Assembly: GCA_016463385.1 (NCBI GenBank)
Contig: JAEMRL010000147.1
Coordinates: forward strand, 1 to 6,400
Direction of reading: 5' to 3'
Length of the DNA: 6,400 nt
Source: Thermoleophilia bacterium
Lineage (GTDB): Bacteria > Actinomycetota > Thermoleophilia > Miltoncostaeales > Miltoncostaeaceae
The position numbers and the translations under genes are program-made. Of this stretch, positions 1-5,827 are shown in pieces. Every line of letters begins with the position of its first letter. The stretch's first letter is position 1. Under the pieces are notes generated by a model. That model was not told the origin of the DNA. It did not search any database and saw nothing but the letters and a program-made list of their open reading frames with translations.

Positions 1-888
1 ACGGTCGGGATCGCCCCCGCAGCCGGCGACCGCGATCGCCAGCGCGTGGGCGTCTCCGAGGCCGAGGCCCGCGCCGAGCCCGGCCTCGGGGCCGACGGCG
101 TGCGCCGCGTCGCCGATCACCACGAGACCCGGCACCCACCACCGGCCGGCGCGGACCTCGGTGATCTCGCGATACACCAGCTGATCCACCGAGGTCAGGG
201 CCGCGAGCGCCGGCGCGGCCGGCGGCAGCAGCCGGGCGAAGGCGGCGCGGAAGGCATCGAGGCCCGGGGCACGCACGGCCTCGGGCGAGGAGCGGTCGAT
301 GTCCCACCATCCGGCCGAGCCCGTGGGCCATCCGAGCAGACCCACCTGGCGGCCGTCGGCCTGGTAGTGCAGGGCGAAGCTGCGGTCGATCACGGCGTCG
401 GTGATGAACGAGAGGTGGGCGCCGTCGAGATGGTCGAGCCGCGCCTCGATGCCCGCCATCGCGCGCAGGGGGGAGTGGACGCCGTCGCAGGCCACGACGA
501 GGTCGGCCCGCAGGTCCTCCCCGCCCTCCGGGCCGCGCAGCCGCACGCCGGTCACCCGGTCGCCGTCGCGCAGCAGGCCGGTGACCTCGGTGCCGTGCCG
601 CACGGGCACGCCCTCGGCGAGGATCTGCATCACCCGCACGAAGGGCGCGGCGAGCGCCACCGGGACGCCGTCCCCCCGGGGCGCGATCTCCCACGACTCG
701 GCGCGGATCGCGTCGAGCACACCGGCGTCGGCCAGGGCGTCGAAGCCCTGGTAGGGCGGCATGAAGGGCCGGGGCACCCAGGCCGCGGGGGCCCCGCGGT
801 CCACCACCGTGGCGTCGATGCCGCGGCGGCGCAGACTCCGCGCGAGGGCGAGACCCGCCGCCCCCGCGCCGACCACGATCAGGCGCAT
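1..888 (-). CDS. FAD-dependent monooxygenase (PHBH/UbiH-like group A), 3' end cut off by window edge
   Basis: The first 296 residues are visible and the C-terminus lies beyond base 1. The family (group A flavoprotein monooxygenases) uses FAD and NAD(P)H to hydroxylate small, often aromatic or polyketide, substrates; it also includes related halogenases and geranylgeranyl reductases. Three hallmarks are present. An N-terminal Rossmann dinucleotide-binding loop GAGAAG spans residues 7-12 after a hydrophobic strand and is followed by an acidic residue at D30. The DG motif (DGVHSPLR) is at 135-142. The GD motif GDAAH at 259-263 is followed by a glycine-rich helix that contacts the FAD ribityl and phosphate groups. 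The ATG at 888-886 has a GGAGG at 900-896, 7 nt upstream. The gene begins 24 bp after the nrdJ stop on the same strand, with no terminator visible between, so it may be co-transcribed. The substrate cannot be told from the sequence. The link between residues 64 and 90 looks shorter than I expect for the family. Confidence 0.9.
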   Translation of the reverse strand, partial: MRLIVVGAGAAGLALARSLRRRGIDATVVDRGAPAAWVPRPFMPPYQGFDALADAGVLDAIRAESWEIAPRGDGVPVALAAPFVRVMQILAEGVPVRHGTEVTGLLRDGDRVTGVRLRGPEGGEDLRADLVVACDGVHSPLRAMAGIEARLDHLDGAHLSFITDAVIDRSFALHYQADGRQVGLLGWPTGSAGWWDIDRSSPEAVRAPGLDAFRAAFARLLPPAAPALAALTSVDQLVYREITEVRAGRWWVPGLVVIGDAAHAVGPEAGLGAGLGLGDAHALAIAVAGCGGDPDR

Positions 889-912
889 CCCGCGCCCTCC
901 CGTGGTCTCAGA

Positions 913-3813
913 TCACCCGCACCCGGAGGTCGCACCGCATGTGCGGCAGGTGAGGCAGGTGCCCGCCCGGACCATGTCCGAGCTACCGCACGACGAGCAG
1001 ATCTGCCCGGTGGAGTCGAGCGTCAGCCGCGGCTTGGCCGGGCCACCGGAGTCGGCCGCGTGGTTGTGGCCGTTGGTGCCGTTGGCCTCGGCGGCGACGG
1101 TCCCGAAGGCCAGCTGGTCGTCGGGGGCGTCGGCGTCGGCCTCGATCACGGCGGGAGCCGGCGCCGGAGCCGAGCCACCGGCGAGCGGCAGCACACCGGC
1201 GGTGACCTGGTCCTCCTCCGAGAGGAACTTGGAGGCCATCCAGCGGGCGAGGTAGTCCACCACCGAGCGCGCCATGGGGATGCGCGGGTTGCCGGTGAAG
1301 CCGGAGGGCTCGAAGCGGTGGTCGATGTACTTGGAGATCAGGCTCTCCACCGGCACCCCGTGCTGGAGCGCCATCGACCAGGCGATCGCGACCGAGTCCA
1401 TCAGGCCCGAGACCGTCGAGCCCTGCTTGCTCATCTTGACGAAGACCTCGCCGGGGGCGCCGTCCTCGTAGAGGCCGACCGTGATGTAGCCCTCCTGGCC
1501 GCCCACGCTGAACTTGTGGGTCAGCGCGGCGCGGTCGTCCGGCAGGCGGCGGCGGACCGCGGTGGGGATCTCCCCCGCGACGACGGCCACGGCGGCCTTC
1601 GAGTCGTCGGTGGTCGAGAGCGGCTGCGTGCGCTTGGAGCCGTCGCGGTAGATGGCGATGGCCTTCAGACCGAGCTCCCACCCGAGGCGGTAGACGTCGC
1701 CCACATCCTCGACGGTCGCCGAGTTGGGGAGGTTGACCGTCTTCGAGATGGCGCCCGAGACGAACGGCTGCACGGCGGCCATCATGCGGACGTGGCCCTC
1801 GGGGCCGATCGTCCGGCCGCCGTCCACGCCGAAGGCGCAGTCGAACACCGGCAGGTGGGCCTCGTCCAGGCCGGGAGCGCCCTCCATCGATCCGGTGGCG
1901 TCCACGTGGGCGAGGATCTCCGCCCGCGGTCCCTGGTCGTAGCCGAGGGCGCGCAGGGCGCGCTCGACGTCGGTGTTGACGAGCTTCATGTAGCCGCCGC
2001 CGACCAGGGTCTTGTAGCTGATCAGGCCGATGGCCGGCTCGATGCCCGTGGTCTGGGCGTCCATCATGAAGCTGATGGTCCCGGTCGGGGCGATCACGCT
2101 GACCTGGGCGTTGCGGTAGCCGGGCGCGCCGTGGCGCTCCGACTGGCCGAGCGCGACGGCGTCGTCGAGCGCGGAGGCCGCGGCCGTGCGGACGTCGGCG
2201 TAGCTCGGGCGGGCGGCGCGGGCCGGCAGCTCGAGGGCCGCGTCGCGGTGCATCCGCACCACGCGGTCCTGGGCCTCCTTGTCGCCCTCGTAGCCCTCGT
2301 AGGCGCCGACGCGCGCGGCGAGGCGGGCCGACTGGCCGTACGCCTCACCCTGCATCAGGGCGGTGAGGGCGCCGGCCCACGCGCGGCCCTCGTCCGAGTC
2401 GTAGGCGAGGCCCTGGCACATCAGCAGCGAGCCGAGGTTGGTGTAGCCCTGGCCGAGCTGGCGGTAGGCGCGGGCGTTGTCGCCGATGCGCTTGGTGGGG
2501 TAGCTGGCCGGCGTCACCACGATCTCCTGGGCGGTGAGGACCACCCGGACCGCGTGGCGGAAGTCGTCGACCCGGAAGGTGCCGTCCTCGTCGAGGAACT
2601 CCATCAGGTTGATGGAGGCGAGGTTGCAGGCCGAGTCGTCGATGTGCATGTACTCCGAGCACGGGTTGGAGCCCGAGATGCGCCCGGCGTTGGGGCTGGT
2701 GTGCCAGCGCTGGATCGCGTCCTCGTACTGCACGCCCGGGTCGCCGCAGGCCCACGCGGCCTCGGCGATCTCGCGCATCAGCTCGCGGGCCGGGATGGTC
2801 TCGTGGGCGTCACCCGAGGAGACGGTGCGCGTCTGCCAGGGCGCGTCGTCCTTCACGGCCGCGAAGAACTCGTCGGTCAGGCGGACCGAGTTGTTGGCGT
2901 TCTGGAACTGGATCGAGCGCCAGGCGTCGCCGTTCAGCCCGAGGTCGTAGCCCATGTCGCCGAGGGCGTAGGCCTTCGCCTCCTCGTGCGCCTTGCAGCG
3001 CACGAACTCGAGGATGTCCGGGTGGTCACCGTCCAGGATCACCATCTTGGCGGCGCGGCGCGTCCCGCCGCCGGACTTGATCGAGCCGGCGCCCGAGTCG
3101 GCCCAGCGCATGAACGAGACCGGCCCGGAGGCCTGGCCGCCGTTGGAGAGCGGCTCGCCGTCGCTGCGCAGGCGCGAGAGGTTGACGCCCGCGCCCGAGC
3201 CGCCGCGGAAGATCTCCGACTCCGAGGCGATCCAGCGCTGGATCGAGGGCATGGTGTCGTTGACCGACAGGATGAAGCAGGCCGAGGCCTGGTTGACCTG
3301 CGGCTCGTCGGCCGAGACCGGGGGCTCGTCGACGTCGAGGATGCGGTCCTCGTCGTAGTCGCGGCGGGCGGCGTCGACGCCGCAGTTGAACCAGACCGGC
3401 GAGTTGAAGGCGGCCTTCTGCGTCACGAGGATGTGCCGCAGCTCCTGGGCGAAGGTCTCGGCCTCCTCGTCGTCGAGGAAGTAGCCGCCCTTCACGCCGT
3501 GGTGGCGGATGGTGTCGACCACGCGGTCGATCACCTCGCGCAGGCTCTTCTCACGACGCGGATCGTCCATGCCGTAGCGGAAGTACTTCGAGGCGACGAT
3601 GCGCACCGCGGTGTCCGACCAGTCGAGCGGGAACTCGCAGGCGAGCTGCTCGAACACGACGCGCTCGGGCTTCCCGTCCCGGGCGGGCTCCACGATCCGC
3701 GCGTCGCGCGGACCCCAGGCGACCTCGTCGTAGGGGTGGATGCCCGCTCGCGTGAAGCGGCGGGTTATCCCCAGCGCCCGATCGGTCATCGTCGGGGGCG
3801 CGTCAGTCGCCAT
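913..3813 (-). CDS. nrdJ: Class II (adenosylcobalamin-dependent) ribonucleoside-diphosphate reductase
   Basis: This 966-residue enzyme reduces ribonucleotides to deoxyribonucleotides, using adenosylcobalamin to generate the active-site thiyl radical, so it needs neither oxygen nor a small subunit. The catalytic motif NPCSE is at 383-387: C385 is the expected thiyl radical, with N383 and E387 beside it. The redox pair is C179 (in QASACFIL) and C396 (in SACNLASINL). The conserved PTGTIS loop is at 576-581. A TSCPD-like domain follows at about 765-865. A low-complexity Ala/Pro and Gly/Asn linker (about 876-930) leads to a cysteine-rich tail with C939/C942, C953/C956/C959 and C965, the usual NrdJ C-terminus, thought to bind metal or relay electrons. 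No N-terminal ATP-cone is seen. The open frame extends to 3951, but the ATG at 3813 has a perfect AGGAGG 6 nt upstream and the extra 46 residues look like nrdR read out of frame. It overlaps the nrdR end by 11 bp, implying coupled translation. Confidence 0.97.
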   Translation of the reverse strand: MATDAPPTMTDRALGITRRFTRAGIHPYDEVAWGPRDARIVEPARDGKPERVVFEQLACEFPLDWSDTAVRIVASKYFRYGMDDPRREKSLREVIDRVVDTIRHHGVKGGYFLDDEEAETFAQELRHILVTQKAAFNSPVWFNCGVDAARRDYDEDRILDVDEPPVSADEPQVNQASACFILSVNDTMPSIQRWIASESEIFRGGSGAGVNLSRLRSDGEPLSNGGQASGPVSFMRWADSGAGSIKSGGGTRRAAKMVILDGDHPDILEFVRCKAHEEAKAYALGDMGYDLGLNGDAWRSIQFQNANNSVRLTDEFFAAVKDDAPWQTRTVSSGDAHETIPARELMREIAEAAWACGDPGVQYEDAIQRWHTSPNAGRISGSNPCSEYMHIDDSACNLASINLMEFLDEDGTFRVDDFRHAVRVVLTAQEIVVTPASYPTKRIGDNARAYRQLGQGYTNLGSLLMCQGLAYDSDEGRAWAGALTALMQGEAYGQSARLAARVGAYEGYEGDKEAQDRVVRMHRDAALELPARAARPSYADVRTAAASALDDAVALGQSERHGAPGYRNAQVSVIAPTGTISFMMDAQTTGIEPAIGLISYKTLVGGGYMKLVNTDVERALRALGYDQGPRAEILAHVDATGSMEGAPGLDEAHLPVFDCAFGVDGGRTIGPEGHVRMMAAVQPFVSGAISKTVNLPNSATVEDVGDVYRLGWELGLKAIAIYRDGSKRTQPLSTTDDSKAAVAVVAGEIPTAVRRRLPDDRAALTHKFSVGGQEGYITVGLYEDGAPGEVFVKMSKQGSTVSGLMDSVAIAWSMALQHGVPVESLISKYIDHRFEPSGFTGNPRIPMARSVVDYLARWMASKFLSEEDQVTAGVLPLAGGSAPAPAPAVIEADADAPDDQLAFGTVAAEANGTNGHNHAADSGGPAKPRLTLDSTGQICSSCGSSDMVRAGTCLTCRTCGATSGCG

Positions 3814-4414
3814 CGGTTGCCTCCTGGGCGGTCGTGCGCGGCATGTCCACATCGCGCCCACCGGGCAGGGCCCGGAGGGTGGCGCGACCGGGTGACGTGG
3901 GGTCCGCGTCGAGGGTCTGGAAGAGCTGGTCGTCGAGGGGGAACTGTCCACGGGGGAGCGGGGGCTCGCGCTCCAGCCGGGCGAGCTCGTCCTCGAACTC
4001 GTCGACGTCCGCGAACTTGCGGTAGACCGACGCGAAGCGCACGTAGGCGACCGGGTCGATCTCCTTGAGCCGGCGCAGCGCGAGCTCGCCGATCTGGGGG
4101 CTGCTCACCTCCTGGCGGAGGCGGTTGCGGAGCTCGGCCTCGATGTCGCGCACCGCCATCTCGAGGGACGCCGTCGACACCTGCCGCTTGTGGCAGGCGC
4201 GCTGGAGGCCCTCGAGGAGCTTGCCGCGGTCGAACGACTGCCGCTCACCGGAGGTCTTCACGACCACCAGCGGCATCTCCTCGCACCGCTCGTAGGTGGT
4301 GAAGCGCCGGCCGCACGACTGGCACTCGCGCCGTCGCCGGATGGCGTCCTTGGTGTCGGCCACGCGCGACTCGACGACGCGGTGCTCGGGGTGCTCGCAG
4401 AACGGGCAGATCAT
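3803..4414 (-). CDS. nrdR: Transcriptional repressor NrdR (zinc ribbon plus ATP-cone)
   Basis: NrdR represses ribonucleotide reductase genes by binding paired NrdR boxes, with its ATP-cone sensing ATP/dATP. The 203-residue product opens with the diagnostic MICPFC. The zinc ribbon uses C3, C6, C31 and C34, followed by the conserved RRRFTTYER-type stretch (here GRRFTTYER, 35-43). The ATP-cone covers about 48-140, with the typical VVKTSGERQSFDRGKL start and VAYVRFASVYRKF near its end. Family members are usually about 150-170 residues, so the tail from about 150 (Pro/Arg/Asp-rich, no domain recognised) is an extension. The ATG at 4414-4412 gives the canonical N-terminus. The only Shine-Dalgarno-like stretch is AGGGA, 12 nt upstream at 4431-4427, and this falls inside a probable NrdR box. 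Its 3' end overlaps nrdJ by 11 bp. The nrdR-nrdJ order is known from other actinobacteria such as Streptomyces coelicolor. Confidence 0.97.
   Translation of the reverse strand: MICPFCEHPEHRVVESRVADTKDAIRRRRECQSCGRRFTTYERCEEMPLVVVKTSGERQSFDRGKLLEGLQRACHKRQVSTASLEMAVRDIEAELRNRLRQEVSSPQIGELALRRLKEIDPVAYVRFASVYRKFADVDEFEDELARLEREPPLPRGQFPLDDQLFQTLDADPTSPGRATLRALPGGRDVDMPRTTAQEATDGD
3820..3825 (-). promoter_or_regulatory. Ribosome binding site of nrdJ (inside nrdR)
   Basis: AGGAGG on the minus strand, 6 nt before the ATG at 3813-3811. It lies within the last codons of nrdR and decides the nrdJ start against the longer open frame beginning at 3951. Its strength suggests nrdJ can be translated more than nrdR from the shared message, whereas nrdR itself has only a weak, distant site. 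Confidence 0.85.
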
Positions 4415-4420
4415 CGGTAA

Positions 4421-4436
4421 ACGCTATCCCTGGTGG
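4421..4436. promoter_or_regulatory. Probable NrdR box, proximal
   Basis: On the plus strand this reads ACGCTATCCCTGGTGG, matching the 16-bp NrdR-box consensus ACACWATATATWGTGT at 10 positions by my count. It is the weaker half of a pair. It starts 32 bp before the distal box, leaving a 16-bp gap, which puts both sites on the same helical face as expected for NrdR. Only 6 bp separate it from the nrdR start codon, so it would overlap the start of the transcript or its ribosome binding site. The single match is modest; the support comes from spacing, gene context and the partner box. Confidence 0.6.
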
Positions 4437-4452
4437 TGCGTTGACTGTCCCC

Positions 4453-4468
4453 ACACCATATTCAGCGT
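4453..4468. promoter_or_regulatory. Probable NrdR box, distal
   Basis: The plus strand reads ACACCATATTCAGCGT, matching the NrdR-box consensus ACACWATATATWGTGT at 12 of 16 positions, with imperfect dyad symmetry around an AT-rich core that stands out in this GC-rich DNA. Together with the proximal box it forms the tandem arrangement typical of NrdR operators. It sits 38 bp upstream of the nrdR start codon. On the minus strand the core contains TATGGT, which could double as a -10 element, though no convincing -35 lies at the right distance. Confidence 0.72.
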
Positions 4469-4554
4469 GGCGGAGGGGCATCCTTCCACACGTGCCAGAA
4501 GATGCAAACCCCCCATCCGGGGCGAATTACCGCTCTGACCGGGCACGCTTGACC

Positions 4555-4583
4555 GCGCGTTCCCGGGGACCCGCAGGACGCGC
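4555..4583 (-). terminator. Inverted repeat just after lepB, possible terminator
   Basis: Arms GCGCGT (4555-4560) and ACGCGC (4578-4583) form a perfect 6-bp stem around a 17-nt G/C-rich interior that could pair further. It begins directly after the lepB stop codon on the minus strand. There is no T-run, so it is not a textbook intrinsic terminator; it may slow polymerase or protect the 3' end. A second, weaker hairpin (CCCC/GGGG, 4511-4522) lies further downstream, followed by TTT on the minus strand. Either could separate lepB transcription from the nrdR promoter region. Confidence 0.3.
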
Positions 4584-5306
4584 TCAGTCCAGGAAGGCCA
4601 GGTGGGAGAGGGGCCAGTACACGACCTCGGCCTGCCCGATCACGTTGTCCATGGGCACGTAGGGGTCGGGCTGCCACTGGTGGGCGTCGCAGGAGCCGGG
4701 GCGGTTGTCGCCCAGCACCAGGAGGCGGTCGGCGGGAACGGTGCGGCGCTCGAACTCGTAGGTGCCGGTGTCCATGATCTGCCCGGCGACGCCGTAGCCC
4801 TCCGGGTCGCCCTCCAGCTCGACCGGGGTGATCGCCTCGGCCACCTCGAAGGGCTCGCCGCCGACGTAGGTCACCGAGCGCGCGTCGCCGGGCTTCAGCC
4901 GGATCCGCACCGCGGCGCCGCCGGTGATCGACGACGCCCCGGGCGCGATGACGCGGACGTTGGCGAAGACCGGGCCGTCGGAGGCGGTCACCACCTCGCG
5001 CCGCACCTCCACCTCGTCGCCCGGCAGGCCGATCACGCGCTTCACGAACGGGATGTTCCCCCCGCCCGCGTCGCCGCACGTGCGGGTGGCCGACGGCGGC
5101 GGCTGGAAGACGATGATGTCCCGGCGGGCGATGTCGCGGAAGCGGTAGATCATCCGGTTGGCGATGATGCGGTCGTTCGCCTTGATGGTCGGCACCATCG
5201 ACTCGGTGGGGATCTCGTAGGGCTTCGCCACGGCCGCCTGGATCACGAAGGCCAGCGCGACGGCCACGGCCATCGGCAGCAGGAAGTCCTTGACGAAGCG
5301 TCTCAC
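4584..5306 (-). CDS. lepB: Type I signal peptidase
   Basis: This 240-residue serine protease of the Ser/Lys-dyad S26 family removes signal peptides from proteins exported across the cytoplasmic membrane. One membrane segment lies at about 8-27 with RR and K on its cytoplasmic side, and the catalytic domain faces outwards. Box B is PTESMVPT at 33-40, with nucleophile S36 followed by M37. Box D is KRVIGLPGD at 89-97, with the general base K89. Box E is GDN at 199-201, followed by S205 and D207. The usual Asp-Ser-Arg ending of box E is Asp-Ala-His here. C77 and C206 lie in the exported domain, close to boxes D and E, and might form a disulfide. The start is GTG at 5306-5304, giving a 4-bp GTGA overlap with the upstream small gene; there is no good independent ribosome site, so translation is probably coupled. 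The gene is complete and of normal length for a single-membrane-span enzyme. Confidence 0.94.
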   Translation of the reverse strand: MRRFVKDFLLPMAVAVALAFVIQAAVAKPYEIPTESMVPTIKANDRIIANRMIYRFRDIARRDIIVFQPPPSATRTCGDAGGGNIPFVKRVIGLPGDEVEVRREVVTASDGPVFANVRVIAPGASSITGGAAVRIRLKPGDARSVTYVGGEPFEVAEAITPVELEGDPEGYGVAGQIMDTGTYEFERRTVPADRLLVLGDNRPGSCDAHQWQPDPYVPMDNVIGQAEVVYWPLSHLAFLD

Positions 5307-5710
5307 GAGGCGTCATCCGCGCGGCGGCGGGCGAGGGCGCCGGCGCCGAGGGCGCCCGCGACCACGACCAGCGCCGCGCCGCCCCAGAGGGTGGACGCGC
5401 CGCTCGAGGACACGGGCACCGGCTCGCGGGGCACGGTGCGCCCGCTGCCGCAGGGCTGGCCGGGGACCGTGACGTTGGAGATGGTCGCCTCTTTGATGGT
5501 GTCGATGGCCGTCGCGTAGAGTCGTTGGTCGTCGCGTGCCCGGTCGAGGGCGTCCCGGAACTCCGCCCGTGAGTAGCAGGCGTCGATCCGGCCGTCCTGC
5601 GCGTCGGCCAGCACGTCACGTCCGTCCCCGAGGGCGGACGCCGTCACGCCAAGGAGCACCAGCGCAGACATGAGGAGCACCCAGGCGGGGCGTCGAAGCA
5701 GGGCAGCCAC
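5303..5710 (-). CDS. Small exported protein with C-terminal membrane anchor, function unknown
   Basis: I do not recognise a family. Read from the GTG at 5710-5708, the product is 135 residues. An N-terminal signal peptide has an arginine-containing start (LLRRP, 4-8), a hydrophobic core at about 9-22 and an Ala-Ser-Ala cleavage site at 24-26. A mature region of about 80 residues follows, charged and probably helical at 41-75, with only two cysteines (C45, C87). A short Pro/Ser-rich stalk (91-105) leads to a membrane helix (about 108-127) and an RRR stop-transfer tail. This predicts an external domain held by one C-terminal anchor; no LPXTG sortase motif precedes it. It overlaps lepB by 4 bp, so the two are probably co-translated. 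The frame stays open upstream to 6268, but that part is antisense to the divergent gene. An ATG at 5671-5669 is an alternative start but would remove the arginines of the signal peptide. No clear Shine-Dalgarno is seen for either. Confidence 0.62.
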   Translation of the reverse strand: MAALLRRPAWVLLMSALVLLGVTASALGDGRDVLADAQDGRIDACYSRAEFRDALDRARDDQRLYATAIDTIKEATISNVTVPGQPCGSGRTVPREPVPVSSSGASTLWGGAALVVVAGALGAGALARRRADDAS

Positions 5711-5725
5711 CCGGTGAGGGAGTCG

Positions 5726-5741
5726 GGGGGCGGAGGCCCCC
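5726..5741 (-). other. Hairpin in the predicted leader of the small exported protein
   Basis: A perfect 6-bp G/C stem (GGGGGC at 5726-5731, GCCCCC at 5736-5741) with a 4-nt loop. If the promoter at 5754-5782 is used, this hairpin sits near the 5' end of the message, about 16 nt before the GTG start, where it could stabilise the transcript or affect initiation. It could also be a chance product of the very GC-rich sequence. Confidence 0.35.
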
Positions 5742-5753
5742 AGGGCGTGGCGG

Positions 5754-5782
5754 ATCGTAGCGGCGCCCCCGAAGGCGGACAA
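5754..5782 (-). promoter_or_regulatory. Sigma-70-type promoter for the small protein-lepB unit
   Basis: On the minus strand, TTGTCC (5782-5777) and TACGAT (5759-5754) are separated by exactly 17 bp. They match the -35 and -10 consensus at 4 of 6 (TTGACA) and 4 of 6 (TATAAT). The expected transcription start near 5747 leaves a leader of about 37 nt before the GTG at 5710. The element lies in the short divergent gap where a promoter is needed. Confidence 0.55.
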
Positions 5783-5813
5783 GCGCGTCGGCCCGCCCCC
5801 CAGGGCGCTCCCC

Positions 5814-5819
5814 GGGGAG
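5814..5819 (+). promoter_or_regulatory. Ribosome binding site favouring the GTG start at 5828
   Basis: GGGGAG lies 8 nt before the GTG at 5828-5830. The in-frame codons before this GTG (5747-5827) use A or T at the third position in roughly a third of cases, against about 2 of the first 34 codons after it. Coding character therefore seems to begin here. In-frame GTGs at 5714 and 5747 are the alternatives; the latter has a GGAGG 10 nt upstream at 5732-5736. Confidence 0.5.
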
Positions 5820-5827
5820 CCTTCGCG

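Noticed and set aside
3814..3951. N-terminal extension of nrdJ by 46 residues
   Set aside because: The residues are Pro/Arg/Ser-rich, they overlap nrdR coding sequence, and a perfect AGGAGG precedes the ATG at 3813.
46..4068. A 1340-codon open frame on the plus strand across the monooxygenase, nrdJ and most of nrdR
   Set aside because: It is antisense to three well-identified genes. Its product is a low-complexity Ala/Gly/Arg/His/Val-rich string with no recognisable domain, as expected where high GC removes stop codons from the opposite strand.
4441..4462. Plus-strand TTGACT resembling a -35 element
   Set aside because: The nearest AT-rich -10-like sequence (CATATT at 4457) is only 10 bp away, no -10 occurs at 16-18 bp, and no plus-strand gene follows. 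The AT-rich core is better explained as an NrdR box.
4484..4500. CACGTG palindrome with TTC and GAA flanks as a regulator site
   Set aside because: The flanking arms are off-centre by one base and only 3 bp long, so the site is not convincing beyond a chance 6-bp palindrome.
4415..4583. Cobalamin riboswitch ahead of the B12-dependent reductase
   Set aside because: I looked for the B12-box GCCACTG core and its multi-stem layout and found neither. The region is also short for that riboswitch, and B12 control is normally placed on the B12-independent reductase.
4462..5619. A 385-codon minus-strand frame across lepB and the small protein
   Set aside because: It is out of frame with lepB, whose catalytic motifs are intact, and its product is Arg/Pro-rich with no family features.
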